NCBI GenBank assembly: GCA_038380435.1
Contig: JAWZYU010000001.1
Span: 16,906,001 to 16,970,000 of the forward strand
Direction of reading: 5' to 3'
DNA: 64,000 bases
From: Ryuthela nishihirai
Taxonomy: Eukaryota > Arthropoda > Arachnida > Araneae > Heptathelidae
This document shows, piece by piece, positions 1-10,629 of this stretch (positions within the stretch are counted from its first letter, which is position 1; every line of letters begins with the position of its first letter). Made by a program: the position numbers and the translations under genes. The notes under the pieces were generated by a model. It ran no database searches. It was not told the origin of the DNA and worked only from the letters and a program-made list of their open reading frames with translations.

Positions 1-239
1 GGCCGCCGTCCGTAGGATGGGACGTTAAGCCGTGGCCCCGTGTGCGGGAGAGACATACCCTGTGCACGTTAAAGAACACGCTGGATGGCCTTGACGGGAG
101 GCTACCATCTGTCTCCCAACATCTGTTCCAGTGGGTCCCCTCCCCCAACCTTCTCTGAGCCTTCGGGGTCCATGTGACCTGGCCATTTAGCCCATGGTGT
201 GCAAAAAAGTGCAGCTCAGAGGTAAAACAACCCAACCCA
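1..239 (+). mobile_element. SINE-1 copy, cut by window edge
   Basis: The sequence matches the body and 3' end of the SINE-1 family (GGGACGTTAAGCCGTGG, then TTAAAGAACACGCTGGATGG, then AGGTAAAACAACCCAACCC). The tRNA-like head lies outside the window, so whether this copy is full length is unknown. It is close to consensus, hence probably young. Confidence 0.93.
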
Positions 240-1095
240 CTTATGTCTTGCAAAGGACCATCACCAGCTTAATGCCTATAAGAAAGATTAATTGAAGCGC
301 ATTTCTTATCTAAATATTTCTAAAGAAAGTACCATAAATACGTTATTTTCTTCTTTTAAGCATATAAGTAAAAATGGGAAAAGTTATAGAAATATAATGG
401 AAAATAATTGCCCTACCTTTGAGTCAGGAATTGTTCATACGTCTGGCATGAAAGAGGGTTCGTCGGATTTATCTTCCTGTTCTCATTCGCAATTCTTTGC
501 TCCGGATGCATTAGTAGTATCAGCGAAACACGCAAGCAGGTTGCTGGAACAAATTTATTCATTTATGATGTGGATGGTGTATGTGTTAGAGAAAAAACAG
601 GATTACGAAAAGAAGTGCATGTTCGTCCTAATCTGTGAAACTAAAAGGCTAAAATATATCTGCTGAATCATGCAATCAGGGTCAAGATTTATTAATTTCC
701 CGTTTACTGAGTTCATATCGAGTTGGAGCGTTGATATTAAGCTTTTCCTGCGAATATCAGTGGGGTCCTGTGATTTCAGCATCCTTTATGCTGAAGTTCG
801 GTCGATATCTCCACAAATCCTTCTTTTGTTAACGGATTTGCGATGCTCTTTCTTAAGCTTAAGAATGCTTCGCTTAAGAATAAGCATCGCAAATGCGTTA
901 TTTTTGTTTTTCCGTTTATTTTTATATACTTTTATATATATATTTATATTTGGTTTGAAATGTCGATAAGTCCCATTCAGTCTCAATGGAGTTTTGCTAG
1001 TGAAGTAAGATAAGCTAAGAAAACTATTTAGCTTTTTTTTAACGTCCATTTGTTTCTTCCAGTATTTATCTTTCAAACAATTCTAATCATTATAG
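240..1095. other. AT-rich stretch, no gene seen
   Basis: Only short open frames are present (a 124-codon frame from 292 and a 99-codon frame from 670), with no recognisable domain and overlapping frames on both strands. A local imperfect inverted stretch rich in CTTAAG occurs near 850-885. I see no exon signals worth calling. Confidence 0.5.
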
Positions 1096-1099
1096 AATA

Positions 1100-1575
1100 T
1101 TACTCAAAGCGAGGAAGCAAAGTCAGATGGTTCAAGAAATAATTGCTCATAGTGAGGGGAAAAAAGTCAGATGGCGCAAGAATAACTGCTCAGAGTGAGA
1201 AAAAAAGTCAGAGATGGTTCAGGAATAACTGCTCAAAGTGAGAAAAATGTCAGATGGTTCAGGAATAACTGCTCAGAGTGAGAAAAAAGTCAGATGGTTC
1301 AGGAATAACTACTCAGAGTGAGAAAAAAATGTCAGATGGTTCAGGAATAACTGTTCAGAGTGAGAAAAAAAGTCAGAAGGTTCAGGAATAACTGCTCAGA
1401 GTGAGAAAAAAAGTCAGATGGTTCAGAAATAACTGCTCAGAGTGAGAAAAAAAGTCAGATGGTTCAGGAATAACTGCTCAGAGTGAAAAAAAAAGTCAGA
1501 TGGTTCAGGAATAACTGCTCAGAGTGAGAAAAAAAGTCAGAAGGTTCAGAAATAACTGCTCAGAGGGAGTGATAA
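1100..1575. repeat. 41-bp minisatellite, about 11 copies
   Basis: A unit of about 41 bp reads AGTCAGATGGTTCAGGAATA followed by ACTGCTCAGAGTGAGAAAAA. It repeats head to tail roughly eleven times. Unit length varies mainly in the A-run at its end. The outermost units are the most diverged, as is usual at array edges. Confidence 0.92.
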
Positions 1576-1579
1576 TTGC

Positions 1580-2520
1580 TCATTAGCGACACGCATACCC
1601 GTAACTTTAGCTACCAGAATCAAAGTTTGCTTTGGTACCTTTCATTCTAATAAGTTTTTACATTTTACATATACATCATAATCAATACTAAGTGAACCCT
1701 GTGCCTCTGCTGCTTAAAAAGTAATGTGTTATATATTCCCTTACTTGCAGATATAATAAACAGATTTATCATTTAAATATCAAGTATAGTGATAGCAAAT
1801 TTTGTTCAGTGTATTTTCCTTTTAATTTTCTGAAAAGGATAGAGATAATCTACAAACTTTATCAAGCTTGTCCTGGCATTTCATACAACATATACTGCCT
1901 ACCAAAATGTTACACGATTTCCATGTTATATCAATGGGAATCTAATTTCGAAACTCCATAATTACTAAAGTATGCTTTTATTGAAAAAATGTGGCAAATG
2001 ATAAATTAAAGAGCATAAACAAATCTATTTAAATCTCGATTTTGAACAGTATTCGTTCAGCATTTCAAAAGTTGTGTAAGCTAGAATATTTCGCAAAAGT
2101 ATAGCATCGTAAGATTTTACTTTAGAAATTAATTTAAACTTAATTAATAAGTATTGTTTCAAACCATTCAATAAAATAAATATGAGCTTTAGAACTTTGC
2201 GTAAAGATTATTTCAGTTTAGACAATTATGAATGATTTTTAAAAACAAGATAATTTATTGTTAAATATTCCATCTTCCATAACGCTTTATATAATGGATG
2301 AATTTTGTTAAAAGTAGAGATTTAAATAAATTTGATTGTGATCTTTATCTTCAGTCACATTTTTCCATTAAAATGCATTATTTAGAAGTTATATAGAGCT
2401 CGAAGTTAGATTCCATTGACTTTTCTTGGTTTTTTTTTTCCTACCAAAATACTTAAGCAAACTAATAAATTGTCAGTCTTTTGGCAAGTGCCTAGAAGCA
2501 TGTGCTTTAAAATGTTCCTG
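1580..2520. other. AT-rich unique stretch
   Basis: No gene, RNA or recognisable repeat is seen. Base composition is strongly AT with no long open frame. Confidence 0.5.
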
Positions 2521-2526
2521 TCTGTA

Positions 2527-2901
2527 CAGTCGCTCAAATAAATATCCGAACACTATGGTTGATTACAGAATTCAGAAAAAATATCTGGCAACGATTTTTT
2601 TAGAAATTAGTGATCTGGCAACCTTCGTGTCACGTAATGAAACGTGATCTGGCAACCTTCGTGTCACGTAATGAAACGTGATCTGGCAACCTTCGTGTCA
2701 CGTGACACGTACGTCACGTACGTGTCACGTATAGGTCACATGTCACGTCACACGTACGTCACGTCGTGTCACGTACAGGTAACCTTCGTGTCACGTGACA
2801 CGAAGGTTGCCAGATCACTAATTTCTAAAAAAATCGTTGCCAGATATTTTTTCTGAATTCTGTAATCAACCATAATGTTCGGATATTTTTTTGAGCGACT
2901 G
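2527..2901. mobile_element. Fold-back Tc1/mariner-type MITE, copy 1 (expanded)
   Basis: The ends read CAGTCGCTCAAATAAATATC and, in reverse, GAGCGACTG. They are flanked by the dinucleotide TA on both sides (2525-2526 and 2902-2903), the target site of Tc1/mariner transposases. The element folds back on itself along almost its whole length. This copy is longer than the 217-bp form because its centre has expanded: a 34-bp unit containing GGCAACCTTCGTGTCACG is repeated, and then CACGTACGTCACG-type motifs fill 2700-2790. There is no coding capacity, so it would need a transposase in trans. Confidence 0.88.
2608..2790. repeat. Expanded centre of MITE copy 1
   Basis: Nearly three tandem 34-bp units begin with GGCAACCTTCGTGTCACGTA. 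They are followed by a run of overlapping ACGT/CACGTG/GTGACACG palindromic words. In the short MITE copies this place is just a single central CACGTG. Confidence 0.85.
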
Positions 2902-2909
2902 TACTTAGG

Positions 2910-3600
2910 GAAAAATAAGTAAAGAATTCGTCGTCTAGATTGTCCAGGCTTCTCAGATTAGTCTACTAACAATCAGTCTGAGATAACGGATTTGAATTAA
3001 AATTAAACAAAAATGAATGATGACCACCTTTAGATTCGTGGATAAAGGGATGGTATCTCCATCCCGCCATGCTTTCAAAGCAACTTTTTTTCGCTCCCAG
3101 TGAGAGAAAATAGAAAATATCGATTCTCGAAAATGCAACATCTTTTGAAATACTGTAAGCATTCGTCGATCTCGGGTTTCAGGTGAAAAAAAAATGTTTT
3201 GAGGCCTTGTTCGCCGATCTCGGGCAGGGTCTCGACCATTCACGAGTCGGAGAAATCCTTGCTACAAAAAATATTTTTCGATTTTTTTTTTCTTAATTAT
3301 TAATTTATCATTGAAACTTCGGCGAAATTTAGCAATTTGTTAAAACAATCGAAAGATTTACACAATTCTTGGGATTACCGCTCTGAAACATTATTTTTTT
3401 TTTCAACTGAAAGTTTGTATAGAAATAGCTAAAAGAAATCGTTTATATTTCACAGTTTACACTCATGGATACAAAACTTACAACACCATGAAGCAAGTCA
3501 CGAGCCATTGTGAAACTGAGCAGATTGGCAGAGCATGTTACAAGGTAATAATGATTAATCGCACAAGACCTTTATGCATCTTAAAAGTCTGCTTAGGGGA
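2910..3600. other. No gene seen
   Basis: This is an AT-rich stretch. A short motif, CGATCTCGGG, occurs twice (near 3168 and 3214). The 96-codon minus-strand frame at 2953-3243 has no recognisable domain and is low complexity at its start. I see nothing else. Confidence 0.45.
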
Positions 3601-3615
3601 CCCCAATATGGGCTC

Positions 3616-3729
3616 TCAGTACGGGGTATGACCCCCGTTGACGGCGATGGATGCTGCCAGACGTCGAGGCATCGATGCATACAGGTCCCTAATAGTGTCA
3701 TGAGACGCTTTCCACCATTCTTCCTCGAA
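3616..3729 (-). pseudogene. Tc1-like transposase, C-terminal fragment
   Basis: Read on the minus strand, 37 codons end in a stop at 3616-3618. They carry the hallmark end of Tc1-family transposases: the motif TIRDLYASMPRRLAASIAVN followed by GGHTPY and stop. Intact family members are about 340 residues, cut and paste DNA at TA sites, and carry a DDE catalytic triad. Only the last tenth is left here. The upstream part is missing because SINE-1 sequence begins at about 3732. This is a dead remnant with no function expected. Confidence 0.8.
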
Positions 3730-3731
3730 AT

Positions 3732-4462
3732 GGGGGGCGGGGATGGCTCAGTCAGTAGCTTTGGGTTGTGTTGGGTTGTTTTACCTCTGAGCGGCACTTT
3801 TTTGCACACCATGGGCTAAATGGACAGGTCACAAGGACCCCGAAGGCTCAGAGAAGGTTGTGGCAGGGGACCCACTGGAACAGCTGTTGGGAGACAGATG
3901 GTAGCCTCCCGTCAAGGCCATCCAGCGTGTTCTTTAACGTGCACAGGGTATGGCTCTCCCGCACACGGGGCCACGGCTTAACGTCCCATCCGACGGACGG
4001 CGGCCTTTTCAAGCCCATCGGTGTCCCCTACTGACCGTGGGCAGGGCGGGGAATTTTTGCGGAGATAAATCTCAACGCTGACCCAGCTGGGACTCAGTCA
4101 GTAGCGCGCCAGACTCTAATCTGTAGTTCTCAGGTTCGAGTCCCAGCTGGGTCAGCGTTGAGATTTATCTCCGCAAAATTCCACGCCTTGCCCAAGGTCA
4201 GTAGGGGACACCGATGGGCTTGGGAAGGCCGCCGTCCGTCGGATGGGACGTTAAGCCGTGGCCTCGTGTGCGGGAGAGCCATACCCTGTGCACGTTAAAG
4301 AACGCGCTGGATGGTCTTGATGGGAGGCTACCATCTGTTTCCTAACAGCTGTTCCAGTGGGTCCCCTCCCCCAACCTTCTCTGAGTCTTCGGGGGCCATG
4401 TGACCTGGCCATTTAGCCCATGGTGTGCAAAACAGTGCCGCTCAGAGGTAAAACAACCCAAC
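3732..4462 (+). mobile_element. SINE-1 copy split by a nested SINE-1
   Basis: The head (3732-3759, GGCGGGGATGGCTCAGTCAG) and the rest (from 4106 through AGGTAAAACAACCCAAC near 4462) belong to one plus-strand copy. An opposite-strand copy interrupts it inside the A box. The 13-bp sequence CTCAGTCAGTAGC occurs at 3747-3759 and again at 4093-4105, and is the duplicated target. Confidence 0.9.
3760..4092 (-). mobile_element. SINE-1 copy nested in another SINE-1, 5'-truncated
   Basis: This minus-strand copy starts with its AACCCAACACAACCC-type tail at 3760 and ends within the B box at 4092, so the tRNA head upstream of the B box is missing. It is bounded by a perfect 13-bp duplication (CTCAGTCAGTAGC), as expected for target-primed reverse transcription that stopped early. 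Confidence 0.92.
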
Positions 4463-4464
4463 TC

Positions 4465-4760
4465 ATTTGCTGTACTCTATTGGTTCCTAACCGTACTTTC
4501 CTATTTTCTCGAGTGACATCTTCGATATTTGACGTTCGTCTCAATCTCTGGGATATCTGCAATCGACGAGGGCCTACTCTGTACGTATTTCGGCTATCAT
4601 TTACGACTATAGCAAAACTTCAAAATGCACCACAACCATAATAAAACGATATTAATTACTCCACAAGCAGTCCGATTCATACAGAGGTCTGATATGACTT
4701 CTAGCGTGATATACCACAGAGAACACATATGAGAAAACGAGACCTCAGTTGAAAAACAAC
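4465..4760. other. No gene seen
   Basis: Unique sequence between repeats. No domain, RNA or repeat is recognised. Confidence 0.4.
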
Positions 4761-4762
4761 AT

Positions 4763-4866
4763 TCATCAGAAAGAGACCGTCCATGCTCACACAGGATTCG
4801 AACCCAGGTTCATTTGTTTCGTACATAACAGTTCTGCTACTACAAACTCAAAAGAAAATTCCTATA
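4763..4866 (-). mobile_element. Third tRNA-related repeat (SINE-3), copy a
   Basis: On the minus strand there is a perfect B-box word, GGTTCGAATCC, preceded by a tRNA-like segment with GAAACAAATGAACCT. The same arrangement, flanked by AGAAAGAGAC on one side and CTCAAAAGAAAATTC on the other, recurs at 6391-6615. The shared order of blocks suggests a separate tRNA-derived repeat family. I cannot define its true ends. Confidence 0.5.
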
Positions 4867-4929
4867 TTACTTTTTCCACTCCAGGACGAAAAAATAATAA
4901 CAGATGCCCACCTCCTTTCACTATAAGCA

Positions 4930-6070
4930 GAAAGTGGAGTTGAGCGAAAACTTCTGGGAGATAGTGTACAAAACCAAGGAACAAAAACATCAAGTTCATA
5001 TCTCTCGCTTTTTTTTTCCTGTCCAAAAAGGTTCATGAATAAATATCATTAGAGATGTGAATCTTTCGCGAGGCAGTGAAAAATCCAGGATTTAATAATT
5101 TTTTTTTTACTCCCTTGTGATTCAAATGAGATTCAGAAAAGTATTCCTGGCTGAACTTCTCGCAAAATCGCATTCACTTGAATCTCTACAGGCTCAGTTA
5201 TTGTACTTCTCTGCGCTGTTTTTATTTCATATCTTGAAGTTTTAAGATTGTTTTTCCCTCTTAGGTGACTTAATGACAGAGAGTGGGACAAAACATAGTT
5301 TTTTGCCGTTTCCTGACAGAATAGTGCTGCTATTAGAATAGGGACAGAATATTTAATTCCAATGCTTAGATTTCAACATTTATTAGAAAAACTCAGTCTG
5401 TGATATTTGAAATGAAAAAGAAACTGAAAAAATAATTCTTGATCTGTTTATTTTTTACGATATCAAATTGCTTAAGAGGCATTACAATTAAAACAAAGAA
5501 AAAGAAAAGTTCCTCATGCAGCCCAATATCATCAAGTGATGTTTTTAAAACAGTTATATTAAATATAATATTTACTTTTTTTTAAACTTAGGTATCAAAA
5601 ACTTAGGTATCAAAACTTAGGTATCAAAAAATTATTAAACTTATAAAAATGTTATAAAAAATTATTAAATTATTAAACTTAGTTATCAAAAAACACCTGA
5701 CGTCCTCCAACAATCTTTTAAATGACTGAAATTTCATAAAAAATTCTGAATAAGATTTTAAAAATAATATAATAATTAAAATCTTCGAATGATACGATAA
5801 TCTTTAAAGTTTTTAGGTTCTTTGAGTAAGATAAAACCGCGTAATAATTATTTTCGTCTAAAAAGTGTGTTAACTGTTAAAGTCTCCAAAGAAGGATTAC
5901 TGTTGCTTTTATTTTAATTAAGTAAACTTAAGTTGCTTCATTTTATTTCTAAATTTATGTGATTTTATTAATCAGAATGAAATGCTCTTTAATTTGATAT
6001 GTGATATGACCCATATTTTTTCTCACTGCAGGACAAATTTTAAAATTTAGTGTGTTACTGCCAGAAAAAG
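4930..6070. other. AT-rich stretch, no gene
   Basis: Contains a small direct repeat of ACTTAGGTATCAAAA (about 5587-5630, three partial copies). Otherwise only AT-rich sequence with short open frames is present. Confidence 0.5.
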
Positions 6071-6076
6071 TTTACC

Positions 6077-6249
6077 AAGGGGTGCTCAACCTTTTGGAAG
6101 TCGCGGACCAATTTGAAAATTTGGTATATGTCGCGCTATTATAGATATATTATTTTAATATTTTTTGGAAGCTTTGTCGTGTTCGCGGGCCACAATAAAG
6201 GGTCCGACGGGAGATAAGTGGCCCGCTGGTCATGGTTTGAGCACCCCTG
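6077..6249. mobile_element. hAT-like MITE
   Basis: The ends are near-perfect inverted repeats (AAGGGGTGCTCAACC at the left, GGTTTGAGCACCCCTG at the right). The form CAGGGGTGCTCAA is typical of hAT-superfamily termini. The interior is 170 bp, CpG-containing and non-coding. The flanking 8 bp share only GTTT, so the target duplication has decayed. Confidence 0.72.
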
Positions 6250-6390
6250 GTTTCAACAATAAAAAAACATCTTGAAGATTATTTTATTAAAAATCTTCAA
6301 TTATATTATTAAAATTTAACTTATTTTTGTTAAAATTTAGATTACTTTATGAAAAATTAATTTGATAAAATTTATCTTGAAGATTATCTT

Positions 6391-6615
6391 ATCAGAAAGA
6401 GACGGTCGATTTCAAAAAAATTTCGAAAACGAAAAGATTCGAACTCAGGTTCATTTGTTTCGAACCTAAAAATGATAGCAGCTTTGCTACCAAAAATTGT
6501 TGAAAGATGTTAAAAAATTATTATACGGTATTATTACACAGTATTATTTCCAAAAATTACTGAAAGATGTTTGCTGAGTTTTTTTTTTTTCAAGAAAAAA
6601 CTCAAAAGAAAATTC
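6391..6615 (-). mobile_element. Third tRNA-related repeat (SINE-3), copy b
   Basis: Shares AGAAAGAGAC, the minus-strand B-box region (GATTCGAACTCAGGTTCATT) and CTCAAAAGAAAATTC with the copy at 4763-4866. The B box has one change here. The two blocks are pushed apart by extra AT-rich sequence, so this copy is older or carries an insertion. Confidence 0.42.
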
Positions 6616-6619
6616 TTTT

Positions 6620-7100
6620 GAGCGCCACAACTGCATGCATTTTCAGAAACCGTATACTTTAAGGGTTACCTTTTCCTATTTTGATTTTTAACCTTACTAA
6701 TTATCATCAGAGCAACGATAGTGTTTTAATAATAACATTTAAGATTCACACAAACCATAATCATGGTTTACTGACCTCTAATTTGAATTATTGGTTCGAA
6801 AGAAGACATCCAATCAGAAGTTTCCGCTTTCTATTAATCAGATTACTTTTCGTAACCAATAAGAGACAATGTCCTTAGCATCGTAACTTAATCAGTAACG
6901 AAATTACGATGGTGGTGTTAGACGATCGACTTTTTTTACCTTTATACCAGGCCACTTTGGACAAAAGGTCGGAATTTTAAAATCCTTTTTGCTCTCTTTC
7001 CCTGCTTAGGAAATATTTGTTATGCACGTTCATACTATGCACTTTCATAAATTAAGTCCCCATCTAGATTGCTGTCAACTCCGCCTCTCATTTCCCGATT
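6620..7100. other. No gene seen
   Basis: AT-rich sequence with a 65-codon frame of no recognisable content. Confidence 0.4.
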
Positions 7101-7109
7101 AATGATTTC

Positions 7110-7596
7110 TTTCTCTATTTCTACCTATCTTCCTGTTGCTTCTCGCTTGTCATTTGTCTGTTTGTTGGTTTGTGCATTTGTCAAAACAGTTGTTCCACCA
7201 TATCTTTCGAACACGATAGAGAAATTTAAATAATTATGTGTCAAATGAATGTTTGACGCAGGGAGTGTTATAGGAGAAGAAAGCATGTAAATATAATATT
7301 ATTCCCATACTTCCTTCACCCTTCTAAAAAGGGGAAATAAGAAAACGATCATTCTGCTATGTTTTCGGAACGCGAGTGCTGAATGTAACACGCTATACGT
7401 CATATGAAAGCTTGGGACACGGGGAGTGTAATATGCTATAATATCCTAATCCTCATATGCTTTCTACCCCCCCTCCTCTAAAGGGGAAATAGAAAACGAT
7501 TCTACCGCTATATCTCGAGAACAGAAGTGCCGAAAGTAACAAGTTCTATATGAAATGAAAGTTTGTGATGTGGGAAGTGTGTGGGTAATAAAAATA
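7110..7596 (-). repeat. Tandem-subunit interspersed repeat, copy 1
   Basis: In the minus orientation this shares a flank (CAAACCAACAAACAGAC followed closely by AATGACAAGCGAGAAGCAA and AGGAAGATAGGTA) and then diverged subunits of about 155-180 bp with the copy at 33890-35030. Each subunit contains CGAGTGCTGA or CGCGTTCC-like, GAAAACGAT, CCCCTTT and TCATATGAAAGCTT-like words. The copy stops where a Tc1-like element is inserted at 7597. Confidence 0.68.
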
Positions 7597-8796
7597 CACC
7601 GAAGAGCCAAAGCATGACCACCTGCCTAATATGATGTTGGTCCTCCATCTGCGCCGAAACAGCTCTTACCCGGAGAGGCATGGACATTACAAGATTTCTG
7701 AAGCTGTCTTGTGGTATCTGGTACCAACACATTACCAGCAGATCCTTTAACTCTTGTAAGTTACGTGGTTGAGCCGCCGCAGATCGGACATACTGTTCCA
7801 ACACAAGCACAGATGCTCGATTGGATTGATGTGTGGGGAATTTGGAGGCCAGGGCAATACCTGGAAGTCTTCCTCGTATTCAGTGAACCATTATCGAACA
7901 CCGGCAATGTGGCATGGCTCATTATTCTGCTGAAAGAAGGCACTACTAGAGGAGTATACCGTTGCCATGAAAAGATGTATCTAGTCTACAATGATATTTA
8001 GATAGGTAATAGTCCTCATTGTTTCCTGCACATGAATGATTGGACCCAGGGTTTCCTAGCATAACATTGTCCAAAGCATTACACTTCCTCCACCGGCTTG
8101 TTTTTGTCTCACAGTGCATCCTGGTGCCAACACTTCCACAGGTAAACAATGTACACGTACCTGACCGTCCACATGGTACAACAGGAAACGAGATTCATCG
8201 GACCAGACGACCTTCTTCTAATCATAAAAGAATGCTCGCGTGCCTATTGTAGGCACTTTCGACGGTGAACCGAGGTTAGCGTGGGCTCTCAGAGTGACCT
8301 TGCGGCTACGCAGCCCCATTTTCAGCAGGGTTCGATGTGCTGTGAATTGTGACACATTACTCCTGTCTTCAACATTCAAATTACGGGCGAGTTTAGCCAC
8401 AGTGTCCCTTCTGTAGTCTCGTACCATAAGGGATAGCCTTCTCTCACCTCTAACATCGATGAGCCGTGGTCGACCCACACCTTGCCAGCAGTTCTCGGTT
8501 TTTTTCATCCTTGGATCGTTTTTTGAACGTACTAATCACGGCTAACCGTGAGCACCACACAAGCCTTGCCGTCTCGGAAATGCTCTGACCTAGTCGTTTG
8601 GCCATTACAATTTGGCCTTTATCAAACTAAGTCCGCTGCCTTTCCCATCTGAAGAACAAGAAAAACGCTGATTAACAGAGCTCAGTATCAGGTGTTATTT
8701 ATACCGTTTCATGACCTTCACACGCGTCGTCGTTTACCTGCAGTTGCTTTGATTTGCATAAAGACGCACTGGTCATATTATTTAGGCTCTTCGGTG
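7597..8796 (-). mobile_element. Tc1-like DNA transposon, 1.2 kb, inactive
   Basis: The terminal inverted repeats begin CACCGAAGAGCC on both ends and are flanked by TA (7595-7596 and 8797-8798). The length of 1,200 bp and a single minus-strand transposase frame fit a standard Tc1 element. The inverted repeats are short and diverge inward (ATGACCACC against ATGACCAGT). Both ends are present, so the element is structurally whole though its gene is broken. Confidence 0.93.
7626..8647 (-). pseudogene. Tc1-like transposase pseudogene
   Basis: The minus-strand frame, about 340 codons in all, reads as a Tc1 transposase in pieces. The N-terminal helix-turn-helix region (with [16 protein letters not shown] and then [17 protein letters not shown]) gives way to the catalytic core. 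The first catalytic Asp is intact in WSDESRF. The second is changed to Asn (FQQNNEPCH where the family has Asp followed by Asn). The third-residue region PPNSPHINPIEHL is kept. Stops, including one soon after the second site, and at least three frame changes split the gene. The usual GGPT.Y ending survives only in a shifted frame at 7626. The protein would not be made or active. Confidence 0.9.
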
Positions 8797-8816
8797 TATA
8801 CCTCTCATTGTTTTCT

Positions 8817-9200
8817 GGGGCAGGGGTGGCTCAGTCGGTAGCGCGCCAGGCTCGTAATCTGTAGTTCCCAGGTTCGAGTCCCAGCTGGGTCAGCGTTGAG
8901 ATTTATCTCCGCAAAATTCCCCGCATTGCCCACGGTCAGTAGGGGACACCAGTGGGCTTGAAAAGGCCGCCGTCCGTCGGATGGGACGTTAAGCCGTGGC
9001 CCCGTGTGTGGGAGAGCCATACCCTGTGCACGTTAAAGAACACGCTGGATGGCCTTGACGGTAGGCTACCATTTGTCTCCCAACAGCTGTTCCAGTGGGT
9101 CCCTCCCCCAACCTTCTCTGAGCCTTCGGGGTCCATGTGACCTGGCCATTTAGCCCATGGTGTGCAAAAAAGTGCCGTTCAGAGGTAAAACAACCCAACC
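8817..9200 (+). mobile_element. SINE-1 copy, full length
   Basis: All parts are present: GGGGCAGGGGTGGCTCAGTC (A box), GGTTCGAGTCC (perfect B box), the body with GGGACGTTAAG, and the tail AACAACCCAACC. The flanks CCTCTCATTGTT and CCTCTTCGTTGC look like a decayed target duplication. Confidence 0.95.
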
Positions 9201-9204
9201 TCTT

Positions 9205-9810
9205 CGTTGCTGCCATCGTCAATAACATTATTTTCATAAATTATAAAACACATGATAGAAAGATGAGTTGTATTTTTCTCAAATAAGAATGTAAAACTAA
9301 TTACAGATTTTCGTCAAAATATCAACAGCAATACAATCAAAGGGAGAGTTTGATGAGTGAAGGTCTTATTTGTTTTTTCTTTTATTGATATTTTTTCTGC
9401 GCTCTCTTACAATTACTACGCAAGTCGTAACTGATATATTGATGTTAGATCTCTTTAGCAAGTCATACAACAGTTTTTACATCATTTAAAAAAAGCAAGC
9501 GAATGTTTTCCCTTTGTCGTCTGCGTCACTCCAGACATTCAATTTTGTTTGTTTATTAAAATAAATTAAAAAATACTTTTGTATTTGATAGATAGCGACG
9601 AAATGTTTACGATTCGAATTCTTCCGAGTCTTCAAATTGCTTTAATTTCACATTCTAACAATGTGGAAGTTGAAAATTGCAAATTGCAAATTAAATTGAA
9701 AATTGCAATTTAAAATGTTTATGCTGGAAATTTAAAATTTCTATGGTGGGGTGTGAAAGTTATGAGGTTTCAGTTGGCAACAATGTCTTGTACCTTATCT
9801 CCAGAGTGGT
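9205..9810. other. No gene seen
   Basis: AT-rich unique sequence. A short run of AAATTGCAAATTGAAAATTGC-like words near 9670-9715 is locally repetitive. Confidence 0.4.
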
Positions 9811-9814
9811 GGAG

Positions 9815-10627
9815 GTGGGAGTGGGGGGGCTTAATCGGTAGCGCACCAGGGTCGTAATCTGCAGTTCACAGGTTCGAGTCCCGACTGGGCCAGCGCTGAG
9901 ATTTATTTCTGCAAAATTCCCCACCCTGCGCTCGGTCAGTAGGAGACACTGACGGGCTAGAAAACGCCGGCATCCGTCGTATGGGACGTTAAGCCGTGGC
10001 CCGTGTGCGATAGAATTAACGTGCATACCCTCTGCACGTTAAAGTACACACTGGGTGGCCTTAACAAGAGGCTACCATCTGCCTCCTAACAGCTGTACAG
10101 TGGGTCGCTTCACTCCAGCTTTCTCTGAACCCTCGGGGTCCTTGTGACCTTGCCGGGGCGGGGGTGGCTCAGTCGGTAGCGCGCCAGGCTCGTAATCTGT
10201 AGTTCCCAGGTTCGAGTCCCAGCTGGGTCAGCGTTGAGATTTATCTCCGCAAAATTCCCCGCCCTGCCCACGGTCAGTAAGGGACACCGATGGGCTTGGA
10301 AAGGCCGCCGTCCGTCGGATGGGACGTTAAGCCGTGGCCCCGTGTGCGGGAGAGCCATACCCTGTGCACGTTAAAGAACACGCTGGATGGCCTTGACGGG
10401 AGGCTACCATCTGTCTCCCTACAGCTGTTCCAGTGGGTCCCCTCTCCCAACCTTCTCTGAGCCTTCGGGGTCCATGTGACCTGGCCATTTAGCCCATGGT
10501 GTGCAAAAAAGTGCCGCTCAGAGGTAAAACAACCCAACAACCTTGTGACCTTGCCATTTAGTCCATTGTGTGCAAAAAAAGTAAAAAAATTTAGTCCATT
10601 GTGTGCAGCTAAGAGGTAAAACAACTC
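9815..10627 (+). mobile_element. Older SINE-1 copy hosting a younger one
   Basis: The first part (9815-10154) is a diverged SINE-1 with B box GGTTCGAGTCC, and its body differs from consensus at many sites. Its 3' end resumes at 10556 and runs to about 10627. A small duplication of TTTAGTCCATTGTGTGCA appears in that tail (10558-10606). The younger copy sits between 10155 and 10540. Flanking TCCAGAG words (near 9801 and 10630) may be its own old target duplication. Confidence 0.88.
10155..10540 (+). mobile_element. SINE-1 copy, full length, nested
   Basis: A near-consensus full copy with A box, B box and AACCCAACAA tail. A perfect 15-bp duplication (CCTTGTGACCTTGCC) occurs at 10140-10154 and 10541-10555. 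Because that sequence is itself SINE-1 tail sequence, the insertion is clearly into an existing copy. Confidence 0.95.
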
Positions 10628-10629
10628 AT

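Noticed and set aside
8817..8900. tRNA gene in the SINE heads
   Set aside because: A and B boxes are good, but the acceptor arm does not pair and the sequence continues into the SINE body with target duplications. They are SINE promoters.
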